Positions 25,255 through 36,669 of a stretch of 64,000 bases of DNA are shown here, one piece after another. A program made the position numbers and the translations under genes. Numbering within the stretch: position 1 is the stretch's first letter; each line of letters opens with the position of its first letter. The notes beneath the pieces were generated by a model that did no database searches, had not been told where the DNA came from, and worked only from the letters and a program-made list of their open reading frames with translations. Location: positions 1,302,001 through 1,366,000 of the forward strand of contig JAKZZE010000008.1 of assembly GCA_024220505.1 (NCBI GenBank), given 5' to 3'. Source of the DNA: Rhizopus arrhizus. Its lineage: Eukaryota; Mucoromycota; Mucoromycetes; Mucorales; Rhizopodaceae.

Positions 25255-25735
25255 TCTTTATTTAAGCATTTGGGAAAAGCATTGATAGACTGTTGAATAA
25301 AATTTTGTAAATATTCAATGGGAACATCGTGATATCCTTCAGTTATTCTAGTAGTCAGGGTCTCCAAATTGCTCAGTTTACCACGTCTAACCTTATCCTT
25401 TAACACTTTCCAAAACATCTCAATAGGATTAAGCTCAGGTGAATAAGGAGGAAGATATACGGGTATCCTTGCGCTTAGTGGCTCCTATCACCTTTCTTCT
25501 CTTTACATTTCCTGGATCCCTGATACTCAGATTCACAACTCCAAATGATGATACCGCCCCGATGACAGTATGAGAAACCCCTCTGACCAAGCTCTTGAAC
25601 GGCACATATTTATGTCGAAGCCAGATTCGTCAAGGAACACAATTGTTCATAAAATCCACCCCTTTTGCTGGCGATTTTGTATTTTTTCTAGACCAATTAA
25701 ATTTATTTCTGGATGAGCATATTTTTTTTGGAGAT
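25255..25735 (-). pseudogene. relic of an IS630/Tc1-type transposase with deleted core
   Basis: Minus-strand fragments match the family of the element at 0.4-1.8 kb. A piece near the first catalytic residue (FLDESGFDINM-like, frame-broken) and a Lys/Arg-rich linker (NVKRRKVIGATKRKD) run straight into PPYSPELNPIEMFWKVLK and a C-terminal tail. The segment that should hold the second catalytic Asp is missing, so the copy cannot be active. Frames are also broken upstream. Confidence 0.8.
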
Positions 25736-25816
25736 GAACCAACGTGCCTAATTAAGAAAAGCACATTCTAAAAAAATAAAGTAGCGCATTTTTCTTCAAA
25801 GAGCGATGACGTAATA

Positions 25817-25854
25817 GTAGCGGTAGTGGTATCGGTAGCGGTATCGGTAGCGGT
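25817..25854 (+). repeat. GGTAGCGGTATC minisatellite
   Basis: About three copies of a 12-bp unit, slightly degenerate, located about 170 bp upstream of the PD-(D/E)XK-like reading frame. A 13-bp direct repeat, TCTTTCCTCTTCA, lies at 25860-25872 and again at 26014-26026. Confidence 0.7.
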
Positions 25855-26025
25855 GTGACTCTTTCCTCTTCAGTCGAAAATTTATGTTTTTATTTAAAGA
25901 TTAATGCAATCGACCTTTAGGCCATTATTTGCTAATCAAAGTACAAAAGAGGATATGCATGACGCGAAAAAAAGTCCTAGCGACCATTTGATGGACCAAA
26001 AAAGAGGAGAGAGTCTTTCCTCTTC

Positions 26026-26715
26026 ATGAATACTTTTTTAACTGCAAAAATGCGTCCAGGCACAGACCACATGTCTAAAGCAATCATCCAAGATCCAACT
26101 GTGGTGAATTATACAATTAAAACCTTAACAAACACTGAAAATGACTACGTCGTGGGAAACTGTGAATGAAGTGATGGAATTCGTTTCGACGTGGTCTTGG
26201 AACCAAAATCGTCTGATCTTGGGCTCCCACCAATTATTGTTGAAATACAGCAAACGGTTGATAAAGCCTTTATGAAGAGAGCAATTGGTTATTGTTTACA
26301 AGCATTCAAGAAATATAATATCGATCCGATTATTGTGATTATATGCGTTGACAACCTAGATAGCTATATTGCTTCACGAACAGTGACCAGTCGTATTTCT
26401 GGCAGGTATGATTTTCCCTGCGAACCTTGGGCGGCTGATTGTGTTATCCTCTCTAAAGAGAGTCTTGATAAGGACAATGTAGACAATCCTTTGAACCCGC
26501 TGTTTGCCCTTGGATTGTTTTTCACTAGCCAAGCTCTTTGTATTTTGAATGCTCCTTTCGCTGATGATCCAACAATGCAATATCTATATAATTTGGCTTT
26601 AAGTCGTGAGAAAAATCGCAGTAATAATATTATGTTGTCAATACTTGAATCCCAACATCGTGAATATGAAAAATTACTGACACTTGCTAATACTGTCGTG
26701 TTTGGTCATTTATGA
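26026..26715 (+). pseudogene. PD-(D/E)XK nuclease-like protein with an internal stop
   Basis: A reading frame from ATG 26026 runs to 26715 (229 codons), interrupted by one TGA at 26167-26169. Just after the stop, IRFDVVLEPK and then PPIIVEIQQTVDK fit the D...E-x-Q pattern of a PD-(D/E)XK nuclease core. This is followed by a helix (FMKRAIGYCLQAFKKY) and a strand (IDPIIVIICVDNL). The rest is helical with a Leu-rich end. The fold assignment is inference from the spaced acidic residues and strand order. It could also be a non-catalytic relative. Base composition and an ordinary codon pattern continue across the stop, implying a recent mutation. Neighbours are transposon debris upstream and a small Lys-rich protein downstream. 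Confidence 0.5.
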
Positions 26716-26757
26716 TGGCTTTATTTATTATTTTATTATTCATCTCAGTCCAGCCTA

Positions 26758-26786
26758 CGTCAGACTATACAATTAATAGTCAGACG
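26758..26786. repeat. imperfect hairpin 3' of the nuclease-like gene
   Basis: CGTCAGACTAT (26758-26768) and ATAGTCAGACG (26776-26786) pair at 10 of 11 positions around a 7-nt loop. It lies 43 bp after the stop codon. Confidence 0.5.
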
Positions 26787-26923
26787 ACGTAATCCAGGAT
26801 TCATTCTAAATTATTAGTTCCTCTCCTTTTTCTTAATAAATAATAGTTGTCAGCTATTGACTTCTTACTGTTTTCATATTATAAGTACCAAATATCTCAA
26901 ATACAGCTATATATTCTGATGTA

Positions 26924-27253
26924 TTGGTTCAAGCAATCATTGATGCAAAAACCCAAAACGGTAAATTGAAAAGAAAATATGGTTCTGATCCTACGTGTTC
27001 TTCGTCAAACAAAAGAACAACTGAAAGTAACGCCTCCTCAAGTATTAATGACGACAAAGATATATATGAAAGAGGCATGAATTTCGTTGAAAACTTTAAG
27101 CAAACAAGAATGCAAAAAGGACATACAAAAATGGATTGGATAACATGCTTGGAAGGTGGTAAACGATTGGGCTTGCTAAATTATAAAAATCCTGACGCTC
27201 TTCGTAACCAATTTTCGAAGTTCATAAAACAAAAAAGCAAGAATCTGAAGTAA
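26924..27253 (+). CDS. hypothetical small Lys-rich protein, possibly DNA binding
   Basis: A 109-codon frame that stays open upstream of its first Met codon to about 26900, so a 5' exon may be missing. The N-terminal half is Ser/Lys-rich and probably disordered. The C-terminal half (MDWITCLEGGKRLGLLNY, then PDALRNQFSKFIK) is basic and helical, reminiscent of a Myb/SANT-like DNA-binding helix set, without a decisive motif. It follows the nuclease-like frame by 208 bp on the same strand and may once have been part of the same gene. The function is unknown. Confidence 0.4.
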   Translation: MVQAIIDAKTQNGKLKRKYGSDPTCSSSNKRTTESNASSSINDDKDIYERGMNFVENFKQTRMQKGHTKMDWITCLEGGKRLGLLNYKNPDALRNQFSKFIKQKSKNLK

Positions 27254-28282
27254 ATAGGGTATATATATGATATACCTATTTACGTCATTTATCTTTACGA
27301 TACATATACCATCCTTATAAATTTCTTTATGTTAAAAACCTCTCTTTATTGACCAATGGCTTTATAAACAAAATAAACCTAACTATATGTCAATAAAAAA
27401 TCGTTATTATTATCATTTGTGCTTTTGATTGTTATTGGTACCAAACATAAGCTCACCTTTTTCGTTCCTGTTACAGCATGTTTCGATAACTCTGTCTTTG
27501 GTCTGTTTAATTTTTTTATTGCTCAGGTCTATCTGACATTGACATCACGTTTATTAGTGTGTTTTTTCTAGATCAAAGAAAAAAAAAGATTATTTATCAC
27601 CCTCTTTTTTATTATTTCTCGATGCATTATTTTATATTCACTGACCTTTATCACTTAGCTTAATAACAAAAGAGTAACATAAAAAGCTATCAATAACATA
27701 TGTGGAAAGATAAAGGAATCATAATAACATCATTTGCAAAACCCAATAATACGAAACAAAGAAACATAGTGGATATAAGACGATACTGATTAACTACGGT
27801 CTATACAGTCCCACACTCTCTCACAGGTCACCAAAAACTTCTCATAACTGTACTTGATTTCAACAATTTACAAAAGAATAAAATGATTCGAACTGTAAGA
27901 TTATGATTGATCAAGAAGGAGAGGGAAAAAAGTGGCCCTCTTAGAAATTTGAAAAATAAAAAATAGGGAAGTTTGAAAAGAAATTCCTTCGACACCACAA
28001 GCATAATTTAATCTTGTCAATGATATAAAGGAAAACAGTTGCGTTGCCAAGGATTTCAAGTGACACTAAAAAAAACCCAACAATTAAAAAGATGTCGTCA
28101 AAGCAATACATGATATATATTAATCAATCCATTACAAAAGTATCATAAATGGTACTACGTTTTTAGTTAATATAATTTTTTTTTTTTTTTTTTTTTACAA
28201 TTTGCCTCGTCAACTGGTAGAAATATAGAAAAAGAAAAAAATGTCCATAATGTTTTATTCTATTATCTGATTACATCAATTT
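27254..28282. other. AT-rich spacer
   Basis: Non-coding AT-rich sequence with a 21-nt T run at 28176-28196. No RNA gene or supported reading frame was seen. Confidence 0.5.
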
Positions 28283-28738
28283 TTACCTTTTAAGTAAGGT
28301 ATGTATAAGCTGCAGTGTGGAATCGCCAATGTTTCGCAGCTTCATTTTCTGCTCTTCATCATCAGAAAAATACAAAGCAAGTACTACTAGAGGATTAAGG
28401 TTTTGGCTACTTTCCTCACTGAAGTTGATTCCTTCTTTATTAATAACCAGGCACTTTTTTGCCCATAAATAGGTGCAGAAATAAAAAGAAATTGACCATT
28501 ATCGCTTGTATACGAAAAACTTTACCAGACTGAGAAATTTTCTTTCATAATCTACACGTAGACAATGTAGAACAATTTTTTTGTTGCTAATAATGATTAA
28601 TGAATTGCAATAGCAAGAAACGTGAATACATTTGAAGTGCTCAAAAGTTATTTTATTTTTACAATACGATACAGTACTAATATAATGTTCATGAGCTGTA
28701 TGAATGCTTGATATTATATTTTCTTCAAGTGTAGCCAT
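28283..28738 (-). CDS. hypothetical protein, two exons
   Basis: Exon 1 (28738-28526) and exon 2 (28453-28283) join through a 72-nt intron (CTG|GTAAAG ... AAAAAG|TGC) to give 127 aa. The sequence starts MATLEENIISSIHTAHEHY. The middle alternates hydrophobic strands (NSLIIISNKKIVLHCLR). The end is acidic then helical (YFSDDEEQKMKLRNIGDST). Exon 2 reads cleanly as coding sequence with balanced codon use although the region is AT-rich. No family is recognised. Another intron inside exon 1 is possible because part of it has low-complexity character. Confidence 0.45.
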
Positions 28739-29806
28739 TGCTTTTTATATGAATATTTGAGAATTTTTGCACTTGTTTTTGCAATTTCTTCAACAAATGG
28801 AACACATCATTTCACTTATCAAAATAGTAGAGTATCCTGTCGAGTAATTGTAATATGATATATGGTTGTAATAAAAGATTAATAGCATTCAGACTTGCAA
28901 TCTAAATTATAACTGAGGTATTGACCAGATCTAATAAGAAAAGATTCATTTTGTTTCTGGTAGCTTTTATATAGAGTAATAAATATGTGTACTGTTTATT
29001 CTCTTATTAATCATATGATGAGTTGTATAGTGAGTGCTTTAAAACCTAAGATTAGTTGGAAACCATTGCGAGATTTAAATGTAATAAATGTACCTGGTTG
29101 GTATTTTACGCACAGACCATGATACTTGTACAGGTATATAGGAAGGAAATACTGATTGATTCTTATGAATCCACTATTTTCTATTAGTACTTTGTATGTA
29201 CTGAAAAGATCAGTAAAAAAGGGGGTGAGTGTAACAAAGATTAGATTAAGAACGATGAGGATTCAGATTGTTGATTTCTCAAATACCATGTGGCGGATAG
29301 GTTGTCCAATTTCATTCTTCAAGAAATTTAACATATTAAGTGAAATGTTATGAATCAAAACAAAGCTAAACAGTTTTTTTGTATATTAGTTTAGCACATC
29401 AATAAAACACTTTTTTATATTCAATGACTCTAGTTCAGTTGATTCACCTTGAGATCAATTGCATAATGTGTGGACAGCTCACTATATATTTATATCACAA
29501 GTTCTTACATCAAGACGCGTACTTTTCCAATATACTTTTTTGACATATTTAGAAGTATAAAAAGTTTAAGACAAACTCGAAATAGCAATAATAAAATTTC
29601 CATAAATAGAAAGAGACTAAAATTAAAAGTAGTGCCAGTCTTTTTAATTTCTTTCCCTTATTTTCCCTCTTCATACAGCAAAGAAAAAAAATAAAAAAAT
29701 ACATTTTTTTTCTGATTCATCTAAAACCTATGCTTTATCTTTTCGTTTAAAAAAGCTACAGAGAAAAGAAGAAAGATAAAGAAAAGAAAAGAAAAAACAG
29801 TAATCA
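28739..29806. other. AT-rich intergenic region, promoter of the PTC7-like gene
   Basis: No gene was recognised. The last 150 bp before 29807 are rich in AAAGAAAAGA-type purine tracts and TTTTTC pyrimidine tracts, as in other promoters of this window. Confidence 0.5.
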
Positions 29807-31060
29807 ATGCTATACCATGTCTTTCATAGAACACTCATTTTGCGTCCGTGGATACAGTGTGCCAAAAGAAGCACAGCGACCGCATCTCAAGAAAGAGTAC
29901 GGAATAATCTCAATGTGATTGACTTTTTTCACCCTTCTTTATCGTCTAATTCGTATCGTTATACCCTTCAGCTTGGCGTCTCGGGTTACCCTAAAAGAGG
30001 AAAAGTGGTTGAATCTCAGGACGACGGCATTTACTCTAGTGTTCAAGTAGGCGATGATGCCTACTTTAAAAGGCACGATGCTTTGGGTATTGCGGATGGT
30101 GTTGGCGGCTGGCGAACTCATGCGGGTAAATAATATTTTTTTTGTTTAAAAACAATCACCCCTTTTTTAAAATTTTATTTATTTTAGGAGCAAATCCGGC
30201 TTTATATTCTAGGAAATTAATGCACTATGCACAATTAGAGTTGGATCGTATTAAAACGAATGTAAGGCCACAACAACCTCGAGTAAATCCAGATCCAGTT
30301 CAAGTGTTGGAAAACGCATATCATTTAACTACATTAGATGCACAAAACGAGGTACAACAAAAAGTAAACATGTTTAATTTTTTTTACTCAGACACTGTAA
30401 ACAAAAGGGTATTGTAGGGTCAACCACAGCATGTATTGCTATTCTATCCCAAGATGAATTAAAGATAGCAAATATTGGTGATTGTGGAGTATCAGTGATT
30501 AGAAAGAATAATTATATTTTCAGGTCTGAAGAACAGCAGCATTCATTTAATTTTCCATATCAACTAGGAACTGCTTCATTTGATTCACCAAGTGATGCAC
30601 AGGTACAATGAAATAAAATAAAAAGGGTAAACAAATACTCAAAAAATGTATGCGTGTGTATAGCAATTTACGGTAAAAATCGAAGAAGATGATATTATTG
30701 TTCTTGGATCAGATGGATTATTTGATAATTTGTTTGACGATGAAATACTAGAAGAAATCAAAGCCTCAATAGAACATATTGATTCAGATCATCTCATCGC
30801 AGCACCTCAATCAATATCAGATGCTCTTGCTCACAGAGCAAGGATCGTAAGTGAGGATCCGGATAATCCTACTTCCCCTTTTCAAGTAAGAGCTATGCAT
30901 GAAGGCTTGTATTATCAGGTAACTTATAAGAGTACATTAGTTGAATGAATCTAAATATACTCTTTTATAGGGTGGAAAAGCAGACGATATTAGTGTCATC
31001 GTGGCTATTGTTAAAAAAGATGATCAATTACCAGAGCCTTCACCACCTCCATTACCTTGA
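29807..31060 (+). CDS. PTC7: PPM/PP2C-type protein phosphatase, PTC7-like (probably mitochondrial)
   Basis: Five exons (29807-30125, 30188-30351, 30408-30602, 30664-30918, 30971-31060) give 340 aa. The N-terminus is basic and free of acidic residues over the first 25 aa (MLYHVFHRTLILRPW), which fits mitochondrial import. Metal-binding motifs of the PPM fold are present: the DGVGGW motif in LGIADGVGGWRTHAG, GSTTACIAIL, the GDCG motif in IANIGDCGVSVI, DG in VLGSDGLFDNLFDDE, and the final Asp in KADDISVIVAIV. This set matches yeast Ptc7 and human PPTC7, which act in mitochondria on coenzyme Q biosynthesis and general matrix phosphorylation. The length is close to the family norm. The protein ends in a Pro-rich stub. 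Confidence 0.92.
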
Positions 31061-32361
31061 TTCATTTCTACTCATAAATGTAAATAGTATTTCACTCTCT
31101 CTTTCTCTTTATGCAACCATTATTGTATATTTATAAGCACATTAACCTAAGAATTAAAATTTGACTTTATGTGATCAAATGAATATAAAGAAATAAGGTG
31201 ATTTATTAAATGGATCAGGGCAGTGTAAATATTTTAAAAGTTAGCTCATAGGTTGATAATTTCTAAATTGATAATCTGCTGCCTCTGCTACATAATATTC
31301 TGGAGCATCAATTCTTTCCTACAATTCACACTATCCATTTCAAGATTTTGAGAAAGAATAACGTTAAAAAATGAGCAACGAAATACTTAAGGGGGTATAA
31401 AAAATAAAATAAAAAGGATACTGTTTATCATATCTTAGAATTTACTGTCAAAGGCTGAAAGGAAAGCAACCGAATATATAAAGAAGAGAGTCAGTAAGTG
31501 TTTCAAGTAGATAGAAGGGATATTAATAGAAAGAACTTTGTTATAAATACCTAAATCCTTCTTGAGAAAGAAGCCTTGTTTGATATGATGATGATCAAAG
31601 ATATTGCAACTTTATTTTCTTTTGAGAACATTTGGTTTATCTTGATTATCTATAACCATCTGATCAGTTTGTAGATGTTTTTGAAAGTGTCAAAATCACA
31701 CTGTAATAATCTTATATAGCTTTTATAAACTTGAACTATATACCAACGAATATCTGTTCATTTCAAAGCTTTCTTACTACAAGAATGGCGCGCCCAAGAG
31801 GTAAGGTATTCGTAATTACTCTCGAGATAGAAAACGCAACGGCTTTGACAACCCGATAGCTCATCAAATATCTGCCTTTTGTTTAATTACTCCACAAATT
31901 ACTGGTTACCCCTATTCTATTCTTCTTAATTGCCACAGTGCCTGTATTAAATATATTATCAAAAGTTTATTAATTCTATCAGTCATAATGTTATGCTTTA
32001 AACTAGCATGAATAAAGTTGACATTTCTACAAGAACAAGTACACGAAAGAATTTACATTTAATACCATTATTACATTTCTTTCAATATCTTTGTCTTTTC
32101 ATCATTTTTATAAAATGAGGTTCTATGTATTTTTGAACTCTTTGCTAGTTTAGATTATAAATTAAAGAAAAAACAGCTTATTTTCTTAATGAGCACCTCA
32201 GTGATAGAATATTTTACTCGAGTTACTTGGATTATTTTTTATTCAAATATTTTGCTATTGTATTGAAATCATTTGGTCTAATAGACCTAAGAATGATGTG
32301 AAAAGGATAGAGTCTCTGAATAAAGTTTATTATTTTGAAATTTCTATTAAATTACAGAATA

Positions 32362-32364
<3 letters not shown>
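31061..32364. other. AT-rich spacer between PTC7-like and kinase genes
   Basis: No supported gene. A stub at 31785-31800 (ATG and five codons followed by GTAAGG) could be a first exon, but no convincing second exon follows. Confidence 0.5.

Positions 32365-32407
<43 letters not shown>
32365..32407 (+). repeat. 43-nt poly(T) tract
   Basis: The longest homopolymer in the window, ending 10 nt before the kinase ATG at 32417. Confidence 0.9.
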
Positions 32408-32416
32408 CTTTCAAAA

Positions 32417-34841
32417 ATGTCTTCAACTGCAGTACCAGTAACACAAATATATAAAAAATTAAAAAAGTAGGAAAAGGAGCTTATGGCTCAGTTTATAAAG
32501 GGTACACCAAAAAGAAATATTATGTTTCATTCCATTCAGCTTATTAATTATATTAAAAAATGTGGCCAGCATCAACACACAGACCAATAAAGTAATTGCC
32601 ATCAAAGTATTGAATTTGGACACTGAAGAAGACGATGTAGATGACATTCAACGAGAAATCAGTTTGTTATCTCAATTAACACACGCTCGCTCACAAAACA
32701 TTACTCCTTATTATGGTAGTCTTTTGGTAGGCACAAAGCTTTGGATTATAATGGAATATGCCGCTGGTGGTAGTGTTAGAACAATTGTAAAATGGATATA
32801 TACATTTGTATTTGTATAAAAATGATCGATTTGACTAACAATTTTATTAAAGATGAAAGCGGGAAATATTGAAGAAAAATATATTGCAGTTATTATTCGG
32901 GAATTGTTATTAGCTCTTTCATATTTGCATAAAAATCAAATCATTCACAGAGATATCAAAGGTAAACAGTACGCACACGAATTAAAAAAAAAGTACTCAC
33001 ATAAGGTTTTGAAGCGGCCAATGTACTGTTAACAGCAGAAGGGAATGTACAATTATGCGATTTTGGTGTGGCAGCTTCCAATTCTTTTAGACAAAGTACA
33101 TTTGTGGGAACACCGTAAGTGAGATAGTCAAGGAAATAGATACAAACTTGTCAAACTCACTTTAATAGCTTAGTTACTGGATGGCGCCTGAGGTCATCAG
33201 GGATGGTACTTCCTATAACTACAAAGTAAACTATTGGAACATACAGATACAAAATCTGTCATTCACTTTTACATCAAATAGGCAGATATCTGGTCTTTAG
33301 GTATCACAGTCTATGAAATGGCTACAGGAAATCCACCATTAGCTAATGTAGAACCTATGCGTGCGATATCTATCATTCCAAAATCGATACCACCCAAGCT
33401 GCCTGATACATATTCTCCCGCGGCCAGAGAATTTGTTGATTCGTGTTTAGCAGAGGATCCTAACGAAGTAAAGTATCTATGCAAAAATAGAAAGAAATAG
33501 AATAAAAAATATTAAATAATTTGTATACAGAGATTGAATGCAGACGAATTGTTAAAATCAAAGTTCATCAAGAACGTCAATAAAGTACCAAGGTCAGCTC
33601 TGAGGGACTTGATTGCTCGATATGACACGTGGAAAAAGACAAATGATGCAATGAAACGATGTAGTATTATATCGAACGACATTAGTGAAAGGTTATCTAT
33701 CTTCTGGTGCTTACTAATGAAAAAAAGAAGGAAAAACTAACAGAATGTTTTAGTGAAGACGACGATATAACTGAATTTGATAACATTGATGAGGACGAAT
33801 GGGAGTTTGAAGTAAATCAATTAAAGAAAAATCAATGCGCTTAATTCAACTCTTTTCTTTTTGTAGACAATTAAAGAAAATGGATCGAGCGATAAACCAA
33901 CGCTATCCAGCAGCCCTTTTGCAATAGATAAACCAAACATGTTTGAACAAGCCTATACCCGTAATTTAGAGTCATTGCCACTTGCACGCATGTTTATGAA
34001 CCCCGAAAAATTACCCGACTTGCTTGCCCCTCCTTCTGGCAGTAACAATTTAGTTTCAACTGAAATATCCTTACCTTCACCCATATTACAGCCCAAGACC
34101 CCTGATTCGCCTAAGTTAGAGCATACTTCCGTTAAAATAGATAATCAAAAGCCTCCAGAAACAAACAAGATAGCACTGTCACGCAATTTACTAAACTCTC
34201 CTGTTTCTAAACTAACACCAATGACACGATCCGGATCAAGCGATACGGGAAAACCCACCTTGCGCGCACGGTCTCATTCTGAGCAAAGTCACGGACAGCA
34301 GCCTACCATGTATGATGTACCGCCTGTGCCTTATCTCCGAGATAGTGATGCAAATGCTCTTCCACTTGCACGTCGTGTTAGATCGGCCACTACTCTTCGG
34401 CCTCCTGAAGAAGATAGCGCAAAATTATCTAGCAAGCCTCTGCGGCCTATAAACGATAAAAAAAAGAACAATAGTACAGAATCACATAGAAGAAGTATCA
34501 GTGCAGATAACACGAAAAATACAGAAAAGGTAGACAACATGGCTTGATACTTTAGAAAGTTAACGTTGCTTTTTTAATAGATGGTGCAAGATTCTTTGAA
34601 TAAAAATTCTTTTACATCAGAAGCAGAAATGTTTAAACAAAAGCTGGAAAGAAAACCTTCTTTTGATGAACAAAAGATGTCTTTAGGAGATGCTGTACCA
34701 TCTATTAAACCGCTTGAACTTGACGGCATACAATCTCAGCAGCAGTTTTATGATGCAATATGGGCTACTTTGGGAGAACTGAATGGATGGCTAGACTCTA
34801 TGGAAATAGCACTAGAACATGTTAATGAGAATTGTCTATAA
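32417..34841 (+). CDS. germinal-centre (Ste20-like) kinase, Nak1/Kic1 type, with apparent frameshift
   Basis: Ten exons: 32417-32501, 32570-32786, 32853-32961, 33015-33114, 33174-33225, 33282-33467, 33531-33691, 33754-33811, 33867-34529, 34581-34841. They total 1892 nt, one short of a multiple of three. The missing base falls in the A-run at 32461-32466: QIYKKLKK before it and [12 protein letters not shown] after it are in different frames. With one more A the protein would be 630 aa. Kinase motifs: [37 protein letters not shown], and the Ste20-type loop [14 protein letters not shown] Ser/Pro-rich linker and a conserved C-terminal helix ([15 protein letters not shown]) follow. Nak1/Kic1 kinases act above an NDR kinase in the MOR/RAM polarity pathway. 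The frameshift may be an assembly error or a true lesion; all other exons look constrained. Confidence 0.88.
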
Positions 34842-35125
34842 AAATATGCTTCAAGTATAAACTGTCTACTTTTTTTCTTTGTTTTATTTCCTTGTTCAAA
34901 GGCTTTTACAATGTATTTGATAAGGCTATTGAAGTAATTTCCCCCCAGCCTCGTCATGTTTTATTCTAATTTTGATTCTATTGGAGATACAGGAGATTTT
35001 GACTTTATGGGATAACTGGTATGGCACAGTTGTATTCGGGATAGGCTGGCTTCATCTTCTCTATTAATCTTTGTTTTTTTACAGACTATAACCATCTTGT
35101 TTAATACCAAGATAATAAAATGTGA

Positions 35126-36669
35126 CTATGTATACTTGCCATCTATGTAAACGTCTGTTTCATCTATGATTTCCTATTAAAAAAATCAATGGGAGCTGCA
35201 AAAAAAGGAAATGGAATATAAAATTTACCTCGCCAATTAAGCTCTCAATCACATCTTCTAAAGTAATAACACCTAATGGTCTTCCTTCTGAAGAGTCCAC
35301 AACAAGCGCCATATGACCTATAAACAATTGTCATTTTCTATAGTCTCATACTCTTCTTTTCTCTTACTTGTTCCTTCTCGAAAAAAGTTTAATATATCCA
35401 AAGAACTTGTTTTAGGATTTGTTTCAGGTAAAGGACTTAAGGGTAGTTGTGATACAGTGAATTGTTCATCATGATCTTGTCCTATGAGATTTTTAACAAG
35501 AAGCATTCCAATAAAATCGTGCTTGTTGCTTGCTGCCGTAATTGGTATACGAGAATAACCCTGCTTTAAAAGCTACCAAGAAAAAAAAAAGGGCGTTATT
35601 GAATGCAAAGCGGTTGCCGACCACCTTTTACCTTGTTCACGAGAGTTTTATCTAACACAGTGTCGATGGACAAAGTAAATACATCTTCCAAAGCTATCAT
35701 GATGTCATAAACACGTTTTTCTTTCAAATCAAGAACAGATGAAATGATGTGTACTTCATCTTCTGTTAAGCCTTCCATGTCGTCCGATTGATGCATAGAT
35801 ACTAAACACTTGAGACCTAATTCAAAATAAGCAACAGGCATGTGCTTATTTGAGGATTTTACCTGCTTTTTTGTAAATTGTTCCACCAGAAGCACCCAAA
35901 AAATAATTCAAAATAAGAGAGGTCGGATAAGCAATAGGGTATAATATGTACATGATAACAAGAACAATTCTTTGCATGGTCAATAAAATGTGTGTTCATA
36001 TTTCCTTTTTGTTTCTTACTTTGAGGATTTTGCACCAATGGCTAAACCATACCTCACACAAATTGCTATAGACATAGACATGAGAAATGAATCGAACTAT
36101 TACTTGCTTAAATTGGTCTTACATTGGGGTATTATTCTGTAGTAATAGTAAGAGGTCAGTTGTCAGCAACCTTGTTTTGTTGTCAACTTACTCTCCAAAT
36201 ATGACAATCATTGCTGTCGAAATCAATATCGCCCAGAATCCACCTCCGCCGGTAAGGGAATCAAGTACGATCGGCAGAGTTTCGTTCACGATGACGTTTG
36301 AAAATAATAGTGTTACCAAGACCCAATATTTACCTCTACTTAATAATGAAAGCACCTGAAGCGCGTGGTTCTTTTCTGATTCGGATCCAGTTTCAACCAA
36401 CACCTGAAGGTTAGTCTCATCTAGTCCCATCAAGCCTAAGGTTAAACCTAACAATCATTCGTTATGAAATCAATACATAATGAAAACAGGAGCCTTTCTG
36501 TCTACGAACCTGCAAAGAATCCTCCGGCTAATATAAGCATAGCAGATGAAATAAAGCGATAGATTGTCGTTGATAAATGGTTATCCTCATTAATATACAC
36601 AATTGGACTTGGCATGACGTTTTGTATCACAAGTAATAGTATAGTGGCTATTTTCATTATTGTTCTCAT
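35126..36669 (-). CDS. CNNM/Mam3-type DUF21-CBS membrane protein
   Basis: Start ATG 36669 gives a hydrophobic leader ([14 protein letters not shown]), then the DUF21 (CNNM transmembrane) domain with [33 protein letters not shown] and the conserved EIIPQ motif. Resolved 5' exons are 36669-36510, 36447-36192, a 14-nt microexon 36136-36123, and 36065-36020; several further exons follow. The cytosolic part carries the CBS pair: [19 protein letters not shown], then [18 protein letters not shown] and [20 protein letters not shown]. It ends [15 protein letters not shown]. Proteins of this family (CorC, CNNM, yeast Mam3) handle Mg2+ or other metal homeostasis; Mam3 sits in the vacuolar membrane. The order of domains is complete. 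The tail is short compared with yeast Mam3. Confidence 0.9.

Noticed and set aside
31785..31960. Possible spliced mini-gene (ATG GCG CGC CCA AGA G, donor GTAAGG, acceptor near 31938)
   Set aside because: The second exon would code about 25 residues without any recognisable feature; both splice sites could be chance in AT-rich sequence.
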